Source: Eledone cirrhosa (taxonomy: Eukaryota > Mollusca > Cephalopoda > Octopoda > Eledonidae). From it: a stretch of DNA of 64,000 bases. Of the stretch, positions 36,677 to 49,484 are shown in pieces (the first letter of the stretch is position 1; the number at the start of each line of letters is the position of its first letter). The stretch lies in assembly GCA_964016885.1 (NCBI GenBank), contig OZ024740.1:295453097-295517096 (forward strand). Direction: 5' to 3'. The notes below the pieces were generated by a model. It was given only the letters and a program-made list of their open reading frames with translations. It did not search any database and had not been told where the DNA came from. A program made the position numbers and the translations under genes.

Positions 36677-38639
36677 GTGATCCATTTTTTATTTGATGGA
36701 TCCATTTTTTATTTGATGGATACTTTTTTATTTAGGTGATCCATTTTTAATATGATGGATCCATTTTTTATTTGATGGATCCTTTTTTATTTAGGTGATC
36801 CATTTTTTATTTGATGGATCCTTTTTTATTTAGGTGATCCATTTTTTATTTGATGGATCCTTTTTTATTTAGGTGATCCATTTTTTATTTGATGGATCCA
36901 TTTTTTATTTGATGGATCCTTTTTTATTTAGGTGATCCATTTTTTATTTGATGGATCCTTTTGATTTATGTGATCCATTTTATATTTGATGGATCCATTT
37001 TTTTTATTTAGGTGATCCATTTTTTATTTAGGTGATCCATTTTTTATTTGATGGATCCTTTTTTATTTAGGTGATCCATTTTTTATTTGATGGATCCATT
37101 TTTTATTTGATGGATCCTTTTTTATTTAGGTGATCCATTTTTTATTTGATGGATCCATTTTTACTTGATGGATCCTTTTTTATTTAGGTGATCCATTTTT
37201 TATTTGATGGATCCTTTTTATATTTAGGTGATCCATTTTTTTTATTTGATGGATCCATTTTTTATTTGATGGATCTTTTTTATTTAGGTGATCCATTTTT
37301 TATTTGATGGATCCTTTTTTATTTAGGTGATCCAATTTTTATTTGATGGATCCATTTTTTATTTAGATGATCCATTTTTTATTTGATGGATCCATTTTTA
37401 TTTAGGTGATCCATTTTATATTTGAAGGATCCATTTTTTATTTAGGTGATCCATTTTTTATTTAGGTGATCCATTTTTTATTTGATGGATCCTTTTTTAT
37501 TTAGGTGATCCATTTTTTATTTGATGGATCCATTTTTTATTTGATGGATCCTTTTTTATTTAGGTGATCCATATTTTATTTGTTGGATCCATTTTTTATT
37601 TGATGGATCCTTTTTTATTTAGGTGATCCATTTTTTTATTTGATGGATCCTTTTTATTTAGGTGATCCATTTTTTATTTGACGGATCCTTTTTATTTAGG
37701 TCATCCATTTTTTTTATGGATCCATTTTTTATTTGATGGATCCTTTTTTTATTTAGGTGATCCATTTTTTATTTGATGAATACTTTTTTATTTAGGTGAT
37801 ACATTTTTGATTTGATGGATCCATTTTTTATTTAGGTGATCCATTTTTATTTAGGTGATCCATATTATATTTGATGGATCCATTTTTTTTATTTAGGTGA
37901 TCCATTTTTTATTTAGGTGATCTATTTTTTATTTGATGGATCCTTTTTTATTTAGGTGATCCATTTTTTATTTGTTGGATCCATTTTTTATTTGATGAAT
38001 CCTTATTTATTTAGGTGATCCATATTTTATTTGTTGGATCCATTTTTTATTTGATGGATCCTTTTTTAATTAGGTTATCCATTTTTTTATTTGATGGATC
38101 CTTTTTATTTAGGTGAACCATTTTTTATTTGACGGATATTTTTTATTTAGGTGATCCATTTTTTATTTGATGGATCCTTTTTTATTTAGGTGATCCATTT
38201 TTTATTTGATGGATCCATTTTTTATTTGATGGATCCTTTTTATTTAGGTGATCCATTTTTATTTGATGGATCCATTTTTTATTTGATGGATCCTTTTTTA
38301 TTTAGGTGATCCATTTTTTATTTGATGGATCCTTTTTTATTTAGGTGATCCATTTTTTATTTGATGTATCCATTTTTTATTTGATGGATCCATTTTTTAT
38401 TTGATGGATCCATTTTTATTTAGGTGAACCATTTTTTATTTGATGGATCCTTCTTTATTTAGGTGATCCATTTTTATTTGATGGATCCATTTTTTATCTA
38501 GCTGATCCATTTTTTATTTGATGGATCCTTTGTATTAAGGTGAACCATTTTTTATTTGATGGATCCTTTTTTTATTTAGGTGATCCATTTTTTATTTGAT
38601 GGATCCATTTTTTATTTGATGGATCCTTTTTTATTTAGG
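36677..38639 (+). repeat. GATC satellite, forward array 9
   Basis: Forward monomers, more diverged than arrays 5-7 (CTAGCTGATCC, TATTAAGGTGAACC, TTGACGGATCC). Repeats at 54336-56199 with a 99-bp net loss in the second copy. No gene is visible. Confidence 0.97.
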
Positions 38640-38980
38640 CGATCAAATAAAAAATGGATCACGTAAATAAAAAAGGATCCATGAAATAAAAAATGGATCC
38701 ATCAAATAAAAAATGGATCACCTAAATAAAAAAGGATCCATCAAATAAAATATGGATACATAAAATAAAAAATGGATTACCTAAATAAAAAATGATCCAT
38801 CAAATAAAATATGGATCACCTAAATAAAAAAATGGATCCATCAAATAAAAAATGGATCCATCAAATAAAAAATGGATCCATCAAATAAAAAATGGATCAC
38901 CTAAATAAAAAAGGATCCATCAAATAAAAAATGGATCACCTAAATAAAAAGGATCCATTAAATAAAAAATGGATCACCTA
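38640..38980 (-). repeat. GATC satellite, inverted array left of remnant a
   Basis: Flip at AGGCGATCAAATAA, then A-rich monomers ending GGATCACCTA where the remnant begins. Confidence 0.95.
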
Positions 38981-39048
38981 ATGTGAACAACAAATCAGTA
39001 TAGAATAGGGTATCAGGAGAGTATATGGTAGAACAGGGATATAAATCA
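38981..39048 (+). mobile_element. Cassette remnant a (right end only)
   Basis: 68 bp: ATGTGAACAACAAATCAG through GGGATATAAATCA, identical to the end of full cassettes from ACAACAAATCAG onward. Everything upstream (SINE, palindrome, HTH exon) is gone. Satellite GGATCACCT lies just upstream where full cassettes have GGACCACCT, pointing to a microhomology-mediated internal deletion. Confidence 0.9.
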
Positions 39049-39070
39049 TTTTTTATTTGACGGATCCATT

Positions 39071-39100
39071 TTTATTTAGGTGATGGATCACCTAAATAAA
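39071..39100. repeat. Mini palindrome between remnants a and b
   Basis: TTTATTTAGGTGAT, GG, then its exact reverse complement: a 14-bp-arm inverted repeat where forward satellite flips to reverse after only about 35 bp. This makes a very small foldback structure, repeated at 40783 and 56631. Confidence 0.9.
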
Positions 39101-39130
39101 AGGATCCATTAAATAAAAAATGGATCACCT

Positions 39131-39199
39131 AATTTGTACAACAAATCAGTATAGAATAGGGTATCAGGAGAGTATATGGTAGAACAGGGATATAAATCA
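39131..39199 (+). mobile_element. Cassette remnant b (right end only)
   Basis: 69 bp with junction GGATCACCT/AAT/TTGTACAAC. The TTGTACAAC of the intact cassette is kept, unlike remnant a, so a and b carry different junction sequences. Confidence 0.9.
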
Positions 39200-40349
39200 T
39201 TTTTTATTTGATGGATCCATTTTTATTTAGGTGATCCATTTTATATTTGATGGATCCATTTTTTTATTTAGGTGATCCATTATTTATTTAGGTGATCCAT
39301 TTTTTATTTGATGGATCCTTTTTTTATTTAGGTGATACATTTTTTATTTGATGGATCCATTTTTTATTTGATGGATCCTTTTTTATTTAGGTGATCCATT
39401 TTTTATTTGATGGATCCATTTTTTATTTGATGGATCCTTTTTTATTTAGGTGATCCATTATTTATTTGATGGATCCTTTTATATTTAGGTGATCCATTTT
39501 TTTATTTGCTGGATCCATTTTTTATTTGATGGATCCTTTTTTATTTAGGTGATCCATTTTTTATTTGATGGATCCTTTTTTATTTAGGTGATCCATTTTT
39601 TATTTGATGGATCCATTTTTTATTTGATGGATCCTTTTTTATTTAGGTGATCCATTATTTATTTGATGGATTCTTTTTTATTTAGGTGATCCATTTTTTA
39701 TATGATGGATCCACTTTTTATTTGATGGATCCTTTTTTATTTAGGTGATCCATTTTTTATTTGATGGATCCTTTTTTATTTAGGTGATCCATTTTTTATT
39801 TGATGGATCCTTTTTATTTAGGTGATCCATTTTATATTTGATGGATCCTTTTTTATTTAGGTGATCCATTTTTTATTTGGTGGATCCATTTTTTATTTGA
39901 TGGATCCTTTTTTATTTAGGTGATCCATTTTTTATTTGATGGATCCATTTTTTATTTGATGGATCCTTTTTTATTTAGTTGATCCATTTTTTATTTGATG
40001 GATCCTTTTTTATTTAGGTGATCCATTTTTTATTTGATGGATCCTTTTTTATTTAGGTGATCCATTTTTTATTTGATGTATCCATTTTTTATTTGATGGA
40101 TCCATTTTTTATTTGATGGATCCATTTTTATTTAGGTGAACCATTTTTTATTTGATGGATCCTTCTTTATTTAGGTGATCCATTTTTATTTGATGGATCC
40201 ATTTTTTATCTAGCTGATCCATTTTTTATTTGATGGATCCTTTGTATTAAGGTGAACCATTTTTTATTTGATGGATCCTTTTTTTATTTAGGTGATCCAT
40301 TTTTTATTTGATGGATCCATTTTTTATTTGATGGATCCTTTTTTATTTA
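39200..40349 (+). repeat. GATC satellite, forward array 10
   Basis: About 1.15 kb of forward monomers; the part after about 40070 repeats array 9 (CTAGCTGATCC, TATTAAGGTGAACC) at 1,712 bp. No gene is visible. Confidence 0.97.
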
Positions 40350-40692
40350 GGCGATCAAATAAAAAATGGATCACGTAAATAAAAAAGGATCCATGAAATA
40401 AAAAATGGATCCATCAAATAAAAAATGGATCACCTAAATAAAAAAGGATCCATCAAATAAAATATGGATACATAAAATAAAAAATGGATTACCTAAATAA
40501 AAAATGATCCATCAAATAAAATATGGATCACCTAAATAAAAAAATGGATCCATCAAATAAAAAATGGATCCATCAAATAAAAAATGGATCCATCAAATAA
40601 AAAATGGATCACCTAAATAAAAAAGGATCCATCAAATAAAAAATGGATCACCTAAATAAAAAGGATCCATTAAATAAAAAATGGATCACCTA
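40350..40692 (-). repeat. GATC satellite, inverted array left of remnant c
   Basis: Near-identical to the inverted array at 38640 (offset 1,712 bp). Confidence 0.95.
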
Positions 40693-40760
40693 ATGTGAAC
40701 AACAAATCAGTATAGAATAGGGTATCAGGAGAGTATATGGTAGAACAGGGATATAAATCA
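40693..40760 (+). mobile_element. Cassette remnant c (right end only)
   Basis: Duplicate of remnant a, offset 1,712 bp, same ATGTGAACAAC junction. Confidence 0.9.
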
Positions 40761-40782
40761 TTTTTTATTTGACGGATCCATT

Positions 40783-40812
40783 TTTATTTAGGTGATGGAT
40801 CACCTAAATAAA
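40783..40812. repeat. Mini palindrome between remnants c and d
   Basis: Second copy of the 14-bp-arm inverted repeat seen at 39071. Confidence 0.9.
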
Positions 40813-40842
40813 AGGATCCATTAAATAAAAAATGGATCACCT

Positions 40843-40911
40843 AATTTGTACAACAAATCAGTATAGAATAGGGTATCAGGAGAGTATATGGTAGAACAGG
40901 GATATAAATCA
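40843..40911 (+). mobile_element. Cassette remnant d (right end only)
   Basis: Duplicate of remnant b, same AATTTGTACAAC junction. Confidence 0.9.
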
Positions 40912-42751
40912 TTTTTTATTTGATGGATCCATTTTTATTTAGGTGATCCATTTTATATTTGATGGATCCATTTTTTTATTTAGGTGATCCATTATTTATT
41001 TAGGTGATCCATTTTTTATTTGATGGATCCTTTTTTTATTTAGGTGATACATTTTTTATTTGATGGATCCATTTTTTATTTGATGGATCCTTTTTTATTT
41101 AGGTGATCCATTTTTTATTTGATGGATCCATTTTTTATTTGATGGATCCTTTTTTATTTAGGTGATCCATTATTTATTTGATGGATCCTTTTATATTTAG
41201 GTGATCCATTTTTTTATTTGCTGGATCCATTTTTTATTTGATGGATCCTTTTTTATTTAGGTGATCCATTTTTTATTTGATGGATCCTTTTTTATTTAGG
41301 TGATCCATTTTTTATTTGATGGATCCATTTTTTATTTGATGGATCCTTTTTTATTTAGGTGATCCATTATTTATTTGATGGATTCTTTTTTATTTAGGTG
41401 ATCCATTTTTTATATGATGGATCCACTTTTTATTTGATGGATCCTTTTTTATTTAGGTGATCCATTTTTTATTTGATGGATCCTTTTTTATTTAGGTGAT
41501 CCATTTTTTATTTGATGGATCCTTTTTATTTAGGTGATCCATTTTATATTTGATGGATCCTTTTTTATTTAGGTGATCCATTTTTTATTTGGTGGATCCA
41601 TTTTTTATTTGATGGATCCTTTTTTATTTAGGTGATCCATTTTTTATTTGATGGATCCATTTTTTATTTGATGGATCCTTTTTTATTTAGTTGATCCATT
41701 TTTTATTTGATGGATCCTTTTTTATTTAGGTGATCCATTTTTTATTTGATGGATCCATTTTTTTATTTGATGGATCCTTTTTTATTTAGGTGATCCATTT
41801 TTTATTTGATGGATCCATTTTATATTTAGTTGATCCATTTTTTATTTGATGGATCCATTTTTATTTAGGTGATCCATTTTTTATTTGATGGATCCTTTTT
41901 ATTTAGGTGATCCATTTTTTATTTGATGGATCCTTTTTTATTTAGGTGATCCATTTTTTATTTAATGGATCCATTTTTTATTTGATGAATCCTTTTTTAT
42001 TTAGGTGATCCATTTTTTATTTGATGGATCCTTTTGATTTATGTGATCCATTTTATATTTGATGGATCCATTTTTTATTTAGGTGATCCATTTTTTATTT
42101 AGGTGATCCATTTTTTTATTTGATGGATCCTTTTTTATTTAGGTGATCCATTTTTTATTTGATGGATCCATTTTTTATTTGATGGATCCTTTTTTATTTA
42201 GGTGATCCATTTTTTATACGATGGATCCATTTTTTATTTAGGTGATCCAATTTTTATTTGATGGATCCATTTTTTATTTAGGTGATCCATTTTTTATTTG
42301 ATGGATCCATTTTTATTTAGGTGATCCATTCTTTATTTGATGGATCCTTTTTTATTTAGGTGATCCATTTTTTATTTGATGGATCCATTTTTTATTTGAT
42401 GGATCCTTTTTTATTTAGGTGATCCATTTTTTATTTGATGGATCCATTTTTTATTTGATGGATCCTTTTTTATTTAGGTGATCCATTTTTTATTTGATGG
42501 ATCCTTTTTTATTTAGGTGATCCATTTTTTATTTGATGGATCCATTTTTTATTTGATGGATCTTTTTTTATTTAGGTGATCCATTTTTTATTTGATGGAT
42601 CCTTTTTTATTTAGGTGATCCATTTTTTATTTGATGGATCCATTTTATTTAGGTGATCCATTTTTTATTTGATGGATCCTTTTTTATTTAGGTGATCCAT
42701 TTTTTATTTGATGGATCCATTTTTTTTATTTGATCTATCCTTTTTTATTTA
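40912..42751 (+). repeat. GATC satellite, forward array 11
   Basis: About 1.8 kb. It opens like array 10 (same monomer order to about 41700) and then diverges, with TATACGATGG and TTTGATCTATCC variants near its end. No gene is visible. Confidence 0.97.
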
Positions 42752-43210
42752 GGCGATCAAATAAAAAATGGATCCATCAAATAAAAAATGGATCACCTAA
42801 ATAAAAAAGGATCCATCAAATAAAATATGGATCCATCAAATAAAAAATGGATTACCTAAATAAAAAAGGATCCATCAAATAAAAAATGGATCCATCAAAT
42901 AAAAAATGGATCACCTAAATAAAAATGAATCCATCAAATAAAAAATGTTTCATCTAAATAAAAAATTGGATCCATCAAATAAAAAATGGATCACCTAAAT
43001 AAAAAAGGATCCTTCCAATAAAAAATGGATCGCCTAAATAAGAAATGGATCCATCAAATAAAAAATGGATCACCTAAATAAAAATGGATCACCTAAATAA
43101 AAAGTATCCATCAAATAAAAAATGGATCACTTAAATAAAAAAGGATCCATCAAATAAAAAATGGATCACCTAAATAAAAAGGATCCATCAAATAAAAAAT
43201 GGATCACCTA
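42752..43210 (-). repeat. GATC satellite, inverted array left of remnant e
   Basis: About 460 bp, the longest inverted class, with ATGTTTCATCTAAATAAA and CCTTCCAATAAA variants shared with the arrays at 45591 and 58640. Confidence 0.95.
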
Positions 43211-43278
43211 ATTTGAACAACAAATCAGTATAGAATAGGGTATCAGGAGAGTATATGGTAGAACAGGGATATAAATCA
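43211..43278 (+). mobile_element. Cassette remnant e (right end only)
   Basis: 68 bp with a third junction version, ATTTGAACAAC (combining features of a and b). Same right end as the others. Confidence 0.9.
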
Positions 43279-45590
43279 TTTTTTATTTGATGGATCCATT
43301 TTTATTTAGGTGATCCATTTTATATTTGATGGATCCATTTTTTTATTTAGGTGATCCATTCTTTATTTAGGTGATCCATTTTTTATTTGATGGATCCTTT
43401 TTTTATTTAGGTGATACATTTTTTATTTGATGGATCCATTTTTTATATGATGGATCCTTTTTTATTTAGGTGATCCATTTTTTATTTGATGGATCCATTT
43501 TTTATTTGATGGATCCTTTTTTATTTAGGTGATCCATTTTTTATTTGATGGATCCTTTTATATTTAGGTGATCCATTTTTTATTTGCTGGATCCATTTTT
43601 TATTTGATGGATCCTTTTTTATTTAGGTGATCCATTTTTTATTTGATGGATTCTTTTTTATTTAGGCGATGCATTTTTTATTTGATGGGTCCATTTTATT
43701 TAGGTGATCCATTTTTTATTTGATGGATCCATTTTTATTTAGGTGATCCATTTTATATTTGATGGATCCATTTTTTTATTTAGGTGATCCATTTTTTATT
43801 TAGGTGATCCATTTTTTATTTGATGGATCCTTTTTTTTATTTAGGTGATACATTTTTTATTTGATGGATCCATTTTTTATTTGATGGATCCTTTTTTATT
43901 TAGGTGATCCATTTTTTATTTGATGGATCCATTTTTTATTTGATGGATCCTTTTTTATTTAGGTGATCCATTTTTTATTTGATAGATCCTTTTATATTTA
44001 GGTGATCCATTTTTTATTTGCTGGACCCATTTTTTATTTGATGGATCCTTTTTTATTTAGGTGATCCATTTTTTATTTGATGGATCCTTTTTTATTTAGG
44101 CGATCCATTTTTTATTTGATGGATCCATTTTTTATTTGATGGATCCTTTTTTATTTAGGTGATCCATTTTTTATTTGATGGATCCTTTTTATTTAGGTGA
44201 TCCATTTTTTATTTGATGGATTCTTTTTTATTTAGGTGATCCATTTTTTATATGATGGATCCACTTTTTATTTGATGGATCCTTTTTTATTTAGGTGATC
44301 CATTTTTTATTTGATGGATCCTTTTTTATTTAGGTGATCCATTTTTTATTTGATGGATCCTTTTTATTTAGGTGATCCATTTTATATTTGATGGATCCTT
44401 TTTTATTTAGGTGATCCATTTTTTATTTGGTGGATCCATTTTTTATTTGATGGATCCTTTTTTATTTAGGTGATCCATTTTTTATTTGATGGATCCATTT
44501 TTTATTTGATGGATCCTTTTTTATTTAGTTGATCCATTTTTTATTTGATGGATCCTTTTTTATTTAGGTGATCCATTTTTTATTTGATGGATCCATTTTT
44601 TTATTTGATGGATCCTTTTTTATTTAGGTGATCCATTTTTTATTTGATGGATCCTTTTTTATTTAGGTGATCCATTTTTTATTTGATGGATCCATTTTTT
44701 ATTTAGTTGATCCATTTTTTATTTGATGGATCCATTTTTATTTAGGTGATCCATTTTTTATTTGATGGATCCTTTTTATTTAGGTGATCCATTTTTTATT
44801 TGATGGATCCTTTTTTATTTAGGTGATCCATTTTTTATTTAATGGATCCATTTTTTATTTGATGAATCCTTTTTTATTTAGGTGATCCATTTTTTATTTG
44901 ATGGATCCTTTTGATTTATGTGATCCATTTTATATTTGATGGATCCATTTTTTATTTAGGTGATCCATTTTTTATTTAGGTGATCCATTTTTTTATTTGA
45001 TGGATCCTTTTTTATTTAGGTGATCCATTTTTTATTTGATGGATCCATTTTTTATTTGATGGATCCTTTTTTATTTAGGTGATCCAATTTTTATTTGATG
45101 GATCCATTTTTTATTTAGGTGATCCATTTTTTATTTGATGGATCCATTTTTATTTAGGTGATCCATTCTTTATTTGATGGATCCTTTTTTATTTAGGTGA
45201 TCCATTTTTTATTTGATGGATCCATTTTTTATTTGATGGATCCTTTTTTATTTAGGTGATCCATTTTTTATTTGATGGATCCATTTTTTATTTGATGGAT
45301 CCTTTTTTATTTAGGTGATCCATTTTTTATTTGATGGATCCTTTTTTATTTAGGTGATCCATTTTTTATTTGATGGATCCATTTTTTATTTGATGGATCT
45401 TTTTTTATTTAGGTGATCCATTTTTTATTTGATGGATCCTTTTTTATTTAGGTGATCCATTTTTTATTTGATGGATCCATTTTATTTAGGTGATCCATTT
45501 TTTATTTGATGGATCCTTTTTTATTTAGGTGATCCATTTTTTATTTGATGGATCCATTTTTTTTATTTGATCTATCCTTTTTTATTTAGG
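43279..45590 (+). repeat. GATC satellite, forward array 12
   Basis: About 2.3 kb. It contains two successive starts of the remnant-following monomer order (43279 and about 43720) and largely matches 59165-61413. No gene is visible. Confidence 0.97.
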
Positions 45591-46047
45591 CGATCAAATA
45601 AAAAATGGATCCATCAAATAAAAAATGGATCACCTAAATAAAAAAGGATCCATCAAATAAAATATGGATCCATCAAATAAAAAATGGATTACCTAAATAA
45701 AAAAGGATCCATCAAATAAAAAATGGATCCATCAAATAAAAAATGGATCACCTAAATAAAAATGAATCCATCAAATAAAAAATGTTTCATCTAAATAAAA
45801 AATTGGATCCATCAAATAAAAAATGGATCACCTAAATAAAAAAGGATCCTTCCAATAAAAAATGGATCGCCTAAATAAGAAATGGATCCATCAAATAAAA
45901 AATGGATCACCTAAATAAAAATGGATCACCTAAATAAAAAGTATCCATCAAATAAAAAATGGATCACTTAAATAAAAAAGGATCCATCAAATAAAAAATG
46001 GATCACCTAAATAAAAAGGATCCATCAAATAAAAAATGGATCACCTA
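45591..46047 (-). repeat. GATC satellite, inverted array left of remnant f
   Basis: Repeats the array at 42752 with an offset of about 2,837 bp. Confidence 0.95.
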
Positions 46048-46115
46048 ATTTGAACAACAAATCAGTATAGAATAGGGTATCAGGAGAGTATATGGTAGAA
46101 CAGGGATATAAATCA
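46048..46115 (+). mobile_element. Cassette remnant f (right end only)
   Basis: Duplicate of remnant e (ATTTGAACAAC junction), offset 2,837 bp. Confidence 0.9.
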
Positions 46116-48036
46116 TTTTTTATTTGATGGATCCATTTTTATTTAGGTGATCCATTTTATATTTGATGGATCCATTTTTTTATTTAGGTGATCCATTTTT
46201 TATTTAGGTGATCCATTTTTTATTTGATGGATCCTTTTTTTATTTAGGTGATACATTTTTTATTTGATGGATCCATTTTTTATATGATGGATCCTTTTTT
46301 ATTTAGGTGATCCATTTTTTATTTGATGGATCCATTTTTTATTTGATGGATCCTTTTTTATTTAGGTGATCCATTTTTTATTTGATGGATCCTTTTATAT
46401 TTAGGTGATCCATTTTTTATTTGCTGGATCCATTTTTTATTTGATGGATCCTTTTTTATTTAGGTGATCCATTTTTTATTTGATGGATTCTTTTTTATTT
46501 AGGCGATGCATTTTTTATTTGATGGGTCCATTTTATTTAGGTGATCCATTTTTTATTTGATGGATCCATTTTTATTTAGGTGATCCATTTTATATTTGAT
46601 GGATCCATTTTTTTATTTAGGTGATCCATTTTTTATTTAGGTGATCCATTTTTTATTTGATGGATCCTTTTTTTATTTAGGTGATCCATTTTTTATTTGA
46701 TGGATCCCTTTTTTATTTGATGGATCCTTTTTTATTTAGGTGATCCATTTTTTATTTGATGGATCCTTTTTTATTTAGGTGATCCATTTTTTACTTGATG
46801 GTTCCATTTTTTATTTGATGGATCCTTTTTTAATTAGGTGATCCATTTTTTATTTGATGAATCCATTTTTTATTTGATGGATCCTTTTTTATTTAGGTGA
46901 TCCATTTTTCATATGATGGATCCTTTTTTATTTAGGTGATCCATTTTTTATTTGATGGATCCATTTTTTATTTGATGGATCCTTTTTTATTTAGGTGATC
47001 CATTTTTTATTTGATGGATCCATTTTTTATTTGTTGGATCCTTTTTTATTTAGGTGATCCATTTTTTATTTGATGGATCCATTTTTTATTTGATGGATCC
47101 TTTTTTATTTAGGTGATCCATTATTATTTAATGGATCCATTTTTTATTTCATGGATCCTTTTTCATTTAGGTGATCCATTTTTATTTGATGGATCCTTTT
47201 TTATTTAGGTGATCCATTTTTTATTTGATGGATCCATTTTTTTATTTAGGTGATCCATTTTTTATTTGATGGATCCATTTTTATTTAGGCGATCCATTTT
47301 TTATTTGATGGATCCTTTTTTATTTAGGTGATCCATTTTTTATTTGATGGATCCATTTTTTATTTGATTCATCCATTTTTATTTAGGTGATCCATTTTTT
47401 ATTTGATGGATCCATTTTTTATTTGATCGATCCTTTTTAATTTAGGTGATCCATTTTTTATTTGATGGATCCTTTTTTTATTTAGGTGATCCATTTTTTA
47501 TTTGATGGATCCATTTTTTAGTTGATGGATCCTTTTTTATTTAGGTGATCCATTTTTTATTTGATGTCCCTTTTTTATTTGATGGATCCTTTTTTATTTA
47601 GGTGATCCATTTTTTATTTGATGGATCCATTTTTTATTTGATGGATCCTTTTTTATTTAGGTGACCCATTTTCTATTTGATGGATCCATTTTTTATTTGA
47701 TGGATCCTTTTTCATTTAGGTGATCCATTATTTATTTGTTGGATCCTTTTCTATTTAGGTGATCCATTTTTTATTTAATGGATCCATTTTTTTATTTGAT
47801 GGATCCTTTTTTATTTAGGTGATCCATTTTTATTTGATGCATCCTTTTTTATTTAGGTGATCCATTTTTTATTTGATGGATCCATTTTTTTATTTAGGTG
47901 ATCCATTTTTTATTTGATGGATCCATTTTTATTTAGGTGATCCATTTTTTATTTGATGGATCCTTTTTTATTTAGGTGATCCATTTTTTATTTGATGGAT
48001 CCATTTTTTATTTGATGGATCCTTTTTTATTTAGGC
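46116..48036 (+). repeat. GATC satellite, forward array 13
   Basis: About 1.9 kb. The boundary of the 18.6-kb tandem duplication falls at about 46640/46641; right of it the monomers copy 28022-29416, including the GATGTCCC marker at 47563. No gene is visible. Confidence 0.97.
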
Positions 48037-48395
48037 GATCAAATAAAAAATGGATCCATCAAATAAAAAATGGATCACCTAAATAAAAAATTATCCATCA
48101 AATAAAATATGGATCCATCAAATAAAAAATGGATTACCTAAATAAAAAAGGATCCATCAAATAAAAAATGGATCCATCAAATAAAAAATAGATCACCTAA
48201 ATAAAAAAGGATCCATCAAATAAAATATGGATCCATCAAATAAAAAATGGATTACCTAAATAAAAAAGGATCCATCAAATAAAAAATGGATCCATCAAAT
48301 AAATAATGGATCACCTAAATAAAAAAGGATCCATCAAATAAAAAATGGATCACCTAAATAAAAAAAGGATCCATCAAATAAAAAATGGATCACCT
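48037..48395 (-). repeat. GATC satellite, inverted array left of cassette 9
   Basis: Flip at AGGCGATCAAATAA. Carries the cassette 7 flank variant CAAATAAAAAATGGATT, not the cassette 5/6 variant. Confidence 0.96.
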
Positions 48396-48475
48396 ACTTT
48401 AGATAAATAAAAGATACGTCCAAGATCAACAAAAGCAGGTTGTAAAAATTCCGGTCTGCCAGTACCACTAGTCTG

Positions 48476-48668
48476 TAGCGGTGAATTGGCAGTATGAGTA
48501 GAGGGTCGTACGCCATGCTTTCCAGCATAGTTACGTTCCTTTACGTTCTGAGTTCAAATCCCGTTGAGTTTAACTTTGCCTTTCATCCTTATGGGGTCGA
48601 TAAAATAAAGTACCAGTAATGCACTGGGTAATTGCTGGCCTTGTGCCAAAAGTAGAAACAATTATTAG
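48476..48668 (+). mobile_element. tRNA-derived SINE (cassette 9)
   Basis: 193 bp of the GAGTTTAAC type found in copies 5 and 6. Confidence 0.75.
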
Positions 48669-49086
48669 TAAGATCGAGAGGAATAAGACAAGTTTAAAGC
48701 AGTGTGTTTATAATATAGACTCATGTCCGAGTCATAACATGAAGGGCTTACTCTGCCACACTCTCCAGCTCGTCACAGAAAAGGCGACCATAATATATAC
48801 AAGAATGGCTCTCATACATTCTTAGTGGGAATCAAATGAAAGTAGACATCCGTAAGCAATGGCACTAACTAGTGAAATGAGTTACTCTGAGACCACATAA
48901 AAAGAAGAAATAAATAAAAAAACATGATGTTTTATGGAAAAGTAATAAAATGTTCTTCCCAAAAAATAATAAAACTCCTAGAATTCTATAACTACAGAAA
49001 TATATGTATATACAAAGATAATAAATGATATATTACAACAGGATCACAAGAACACAGCAACAATAATAATTTTCAGAATGAATATA

Positions 49087-49147
49087 CAAAAAATAATGTA
49101 AGTTAAAACAATATGTGACATATTGTTTTACCTTACATTATTTTTTG
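49087..49147. repeat. 61-bp palindrome, one mismatch (cassette 9)
   Basis: Same A to C mismatch as copies 3-7. Confidence 0.93.
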
Positions 49148-49217
49148 TTTTAATTATATAATATATAGTATCGTTAATTATAATATGTAATAATAATAAT
49201 ATAATTTTCTATTTCAG

Positions 49218-49400
49218 AGCTCAGCTTTGGAAGAGAGGCTGCTTGCAAGTGTATGGACATATGATCGTGTGCATTCTTGCAAGAGCATGGAGGATGTGCG
49301 ACATGACTTCATTGCAAGATTCGGTAAACCAGCTCCTATGAAGAGGACGATACTGCGATGGGAACATAAACTATTTCTCATTACTTTTGGTAGGGGGTGA
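49218..49400 (+). pseudogene. HTH exon-like fragment (cassette 9)
   Basis: 60 codons, open, Cys21 and His50. Confidence 0.5.
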
Positions 49401-49484
49401 CAAGACTTTCGGACCACCTTGTACAACAAATCAGTATAGAATAGGGTATCAGGAGAGTATATGGCAGAACAGGGATATAAATCA

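Larger units (their letters stand above)
28022..46640 (+). repeat. 18,619-bp tandem segmental duplication, unit 1
   Basis: Sequence from about 28022 recurs from about 46641 with a constant offset of 18,619 bp through at least cassette 7/cassette 9 (29777 and 48396; marker 28944 and 47563). Unit 1 ends exactly where unit 2 begins, so this is a direct tandem duplication. Unit 1 carries extra internal duplications of 962 bp and 1,712 bp that unit 2 lacks. Confidence 0.88.
48396..49484 (+). mobile_element. Composite cassette copy 9 (mosaic)
   Basis: 1,089 bp. By position it is the duplicate of copy 7, but inside it carries the copy 5/6 states TTGTAAAAATTCC, GAGTTTAAC and the seven-A run, while both flanks are copy 7 type. 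It also has a private GGCACTAAC. Best explained by gene conversion or unequal exchange in copy 7 or copy 9. Confidence 0.85.

Noticed and set aside
36258..36705. Open frames of 70-87 codons over the minisatellite, both strands
   Set aside because: They are produced by the 27-bp (nine-codon) period; the translated peptides are simple nine-residue repeats.
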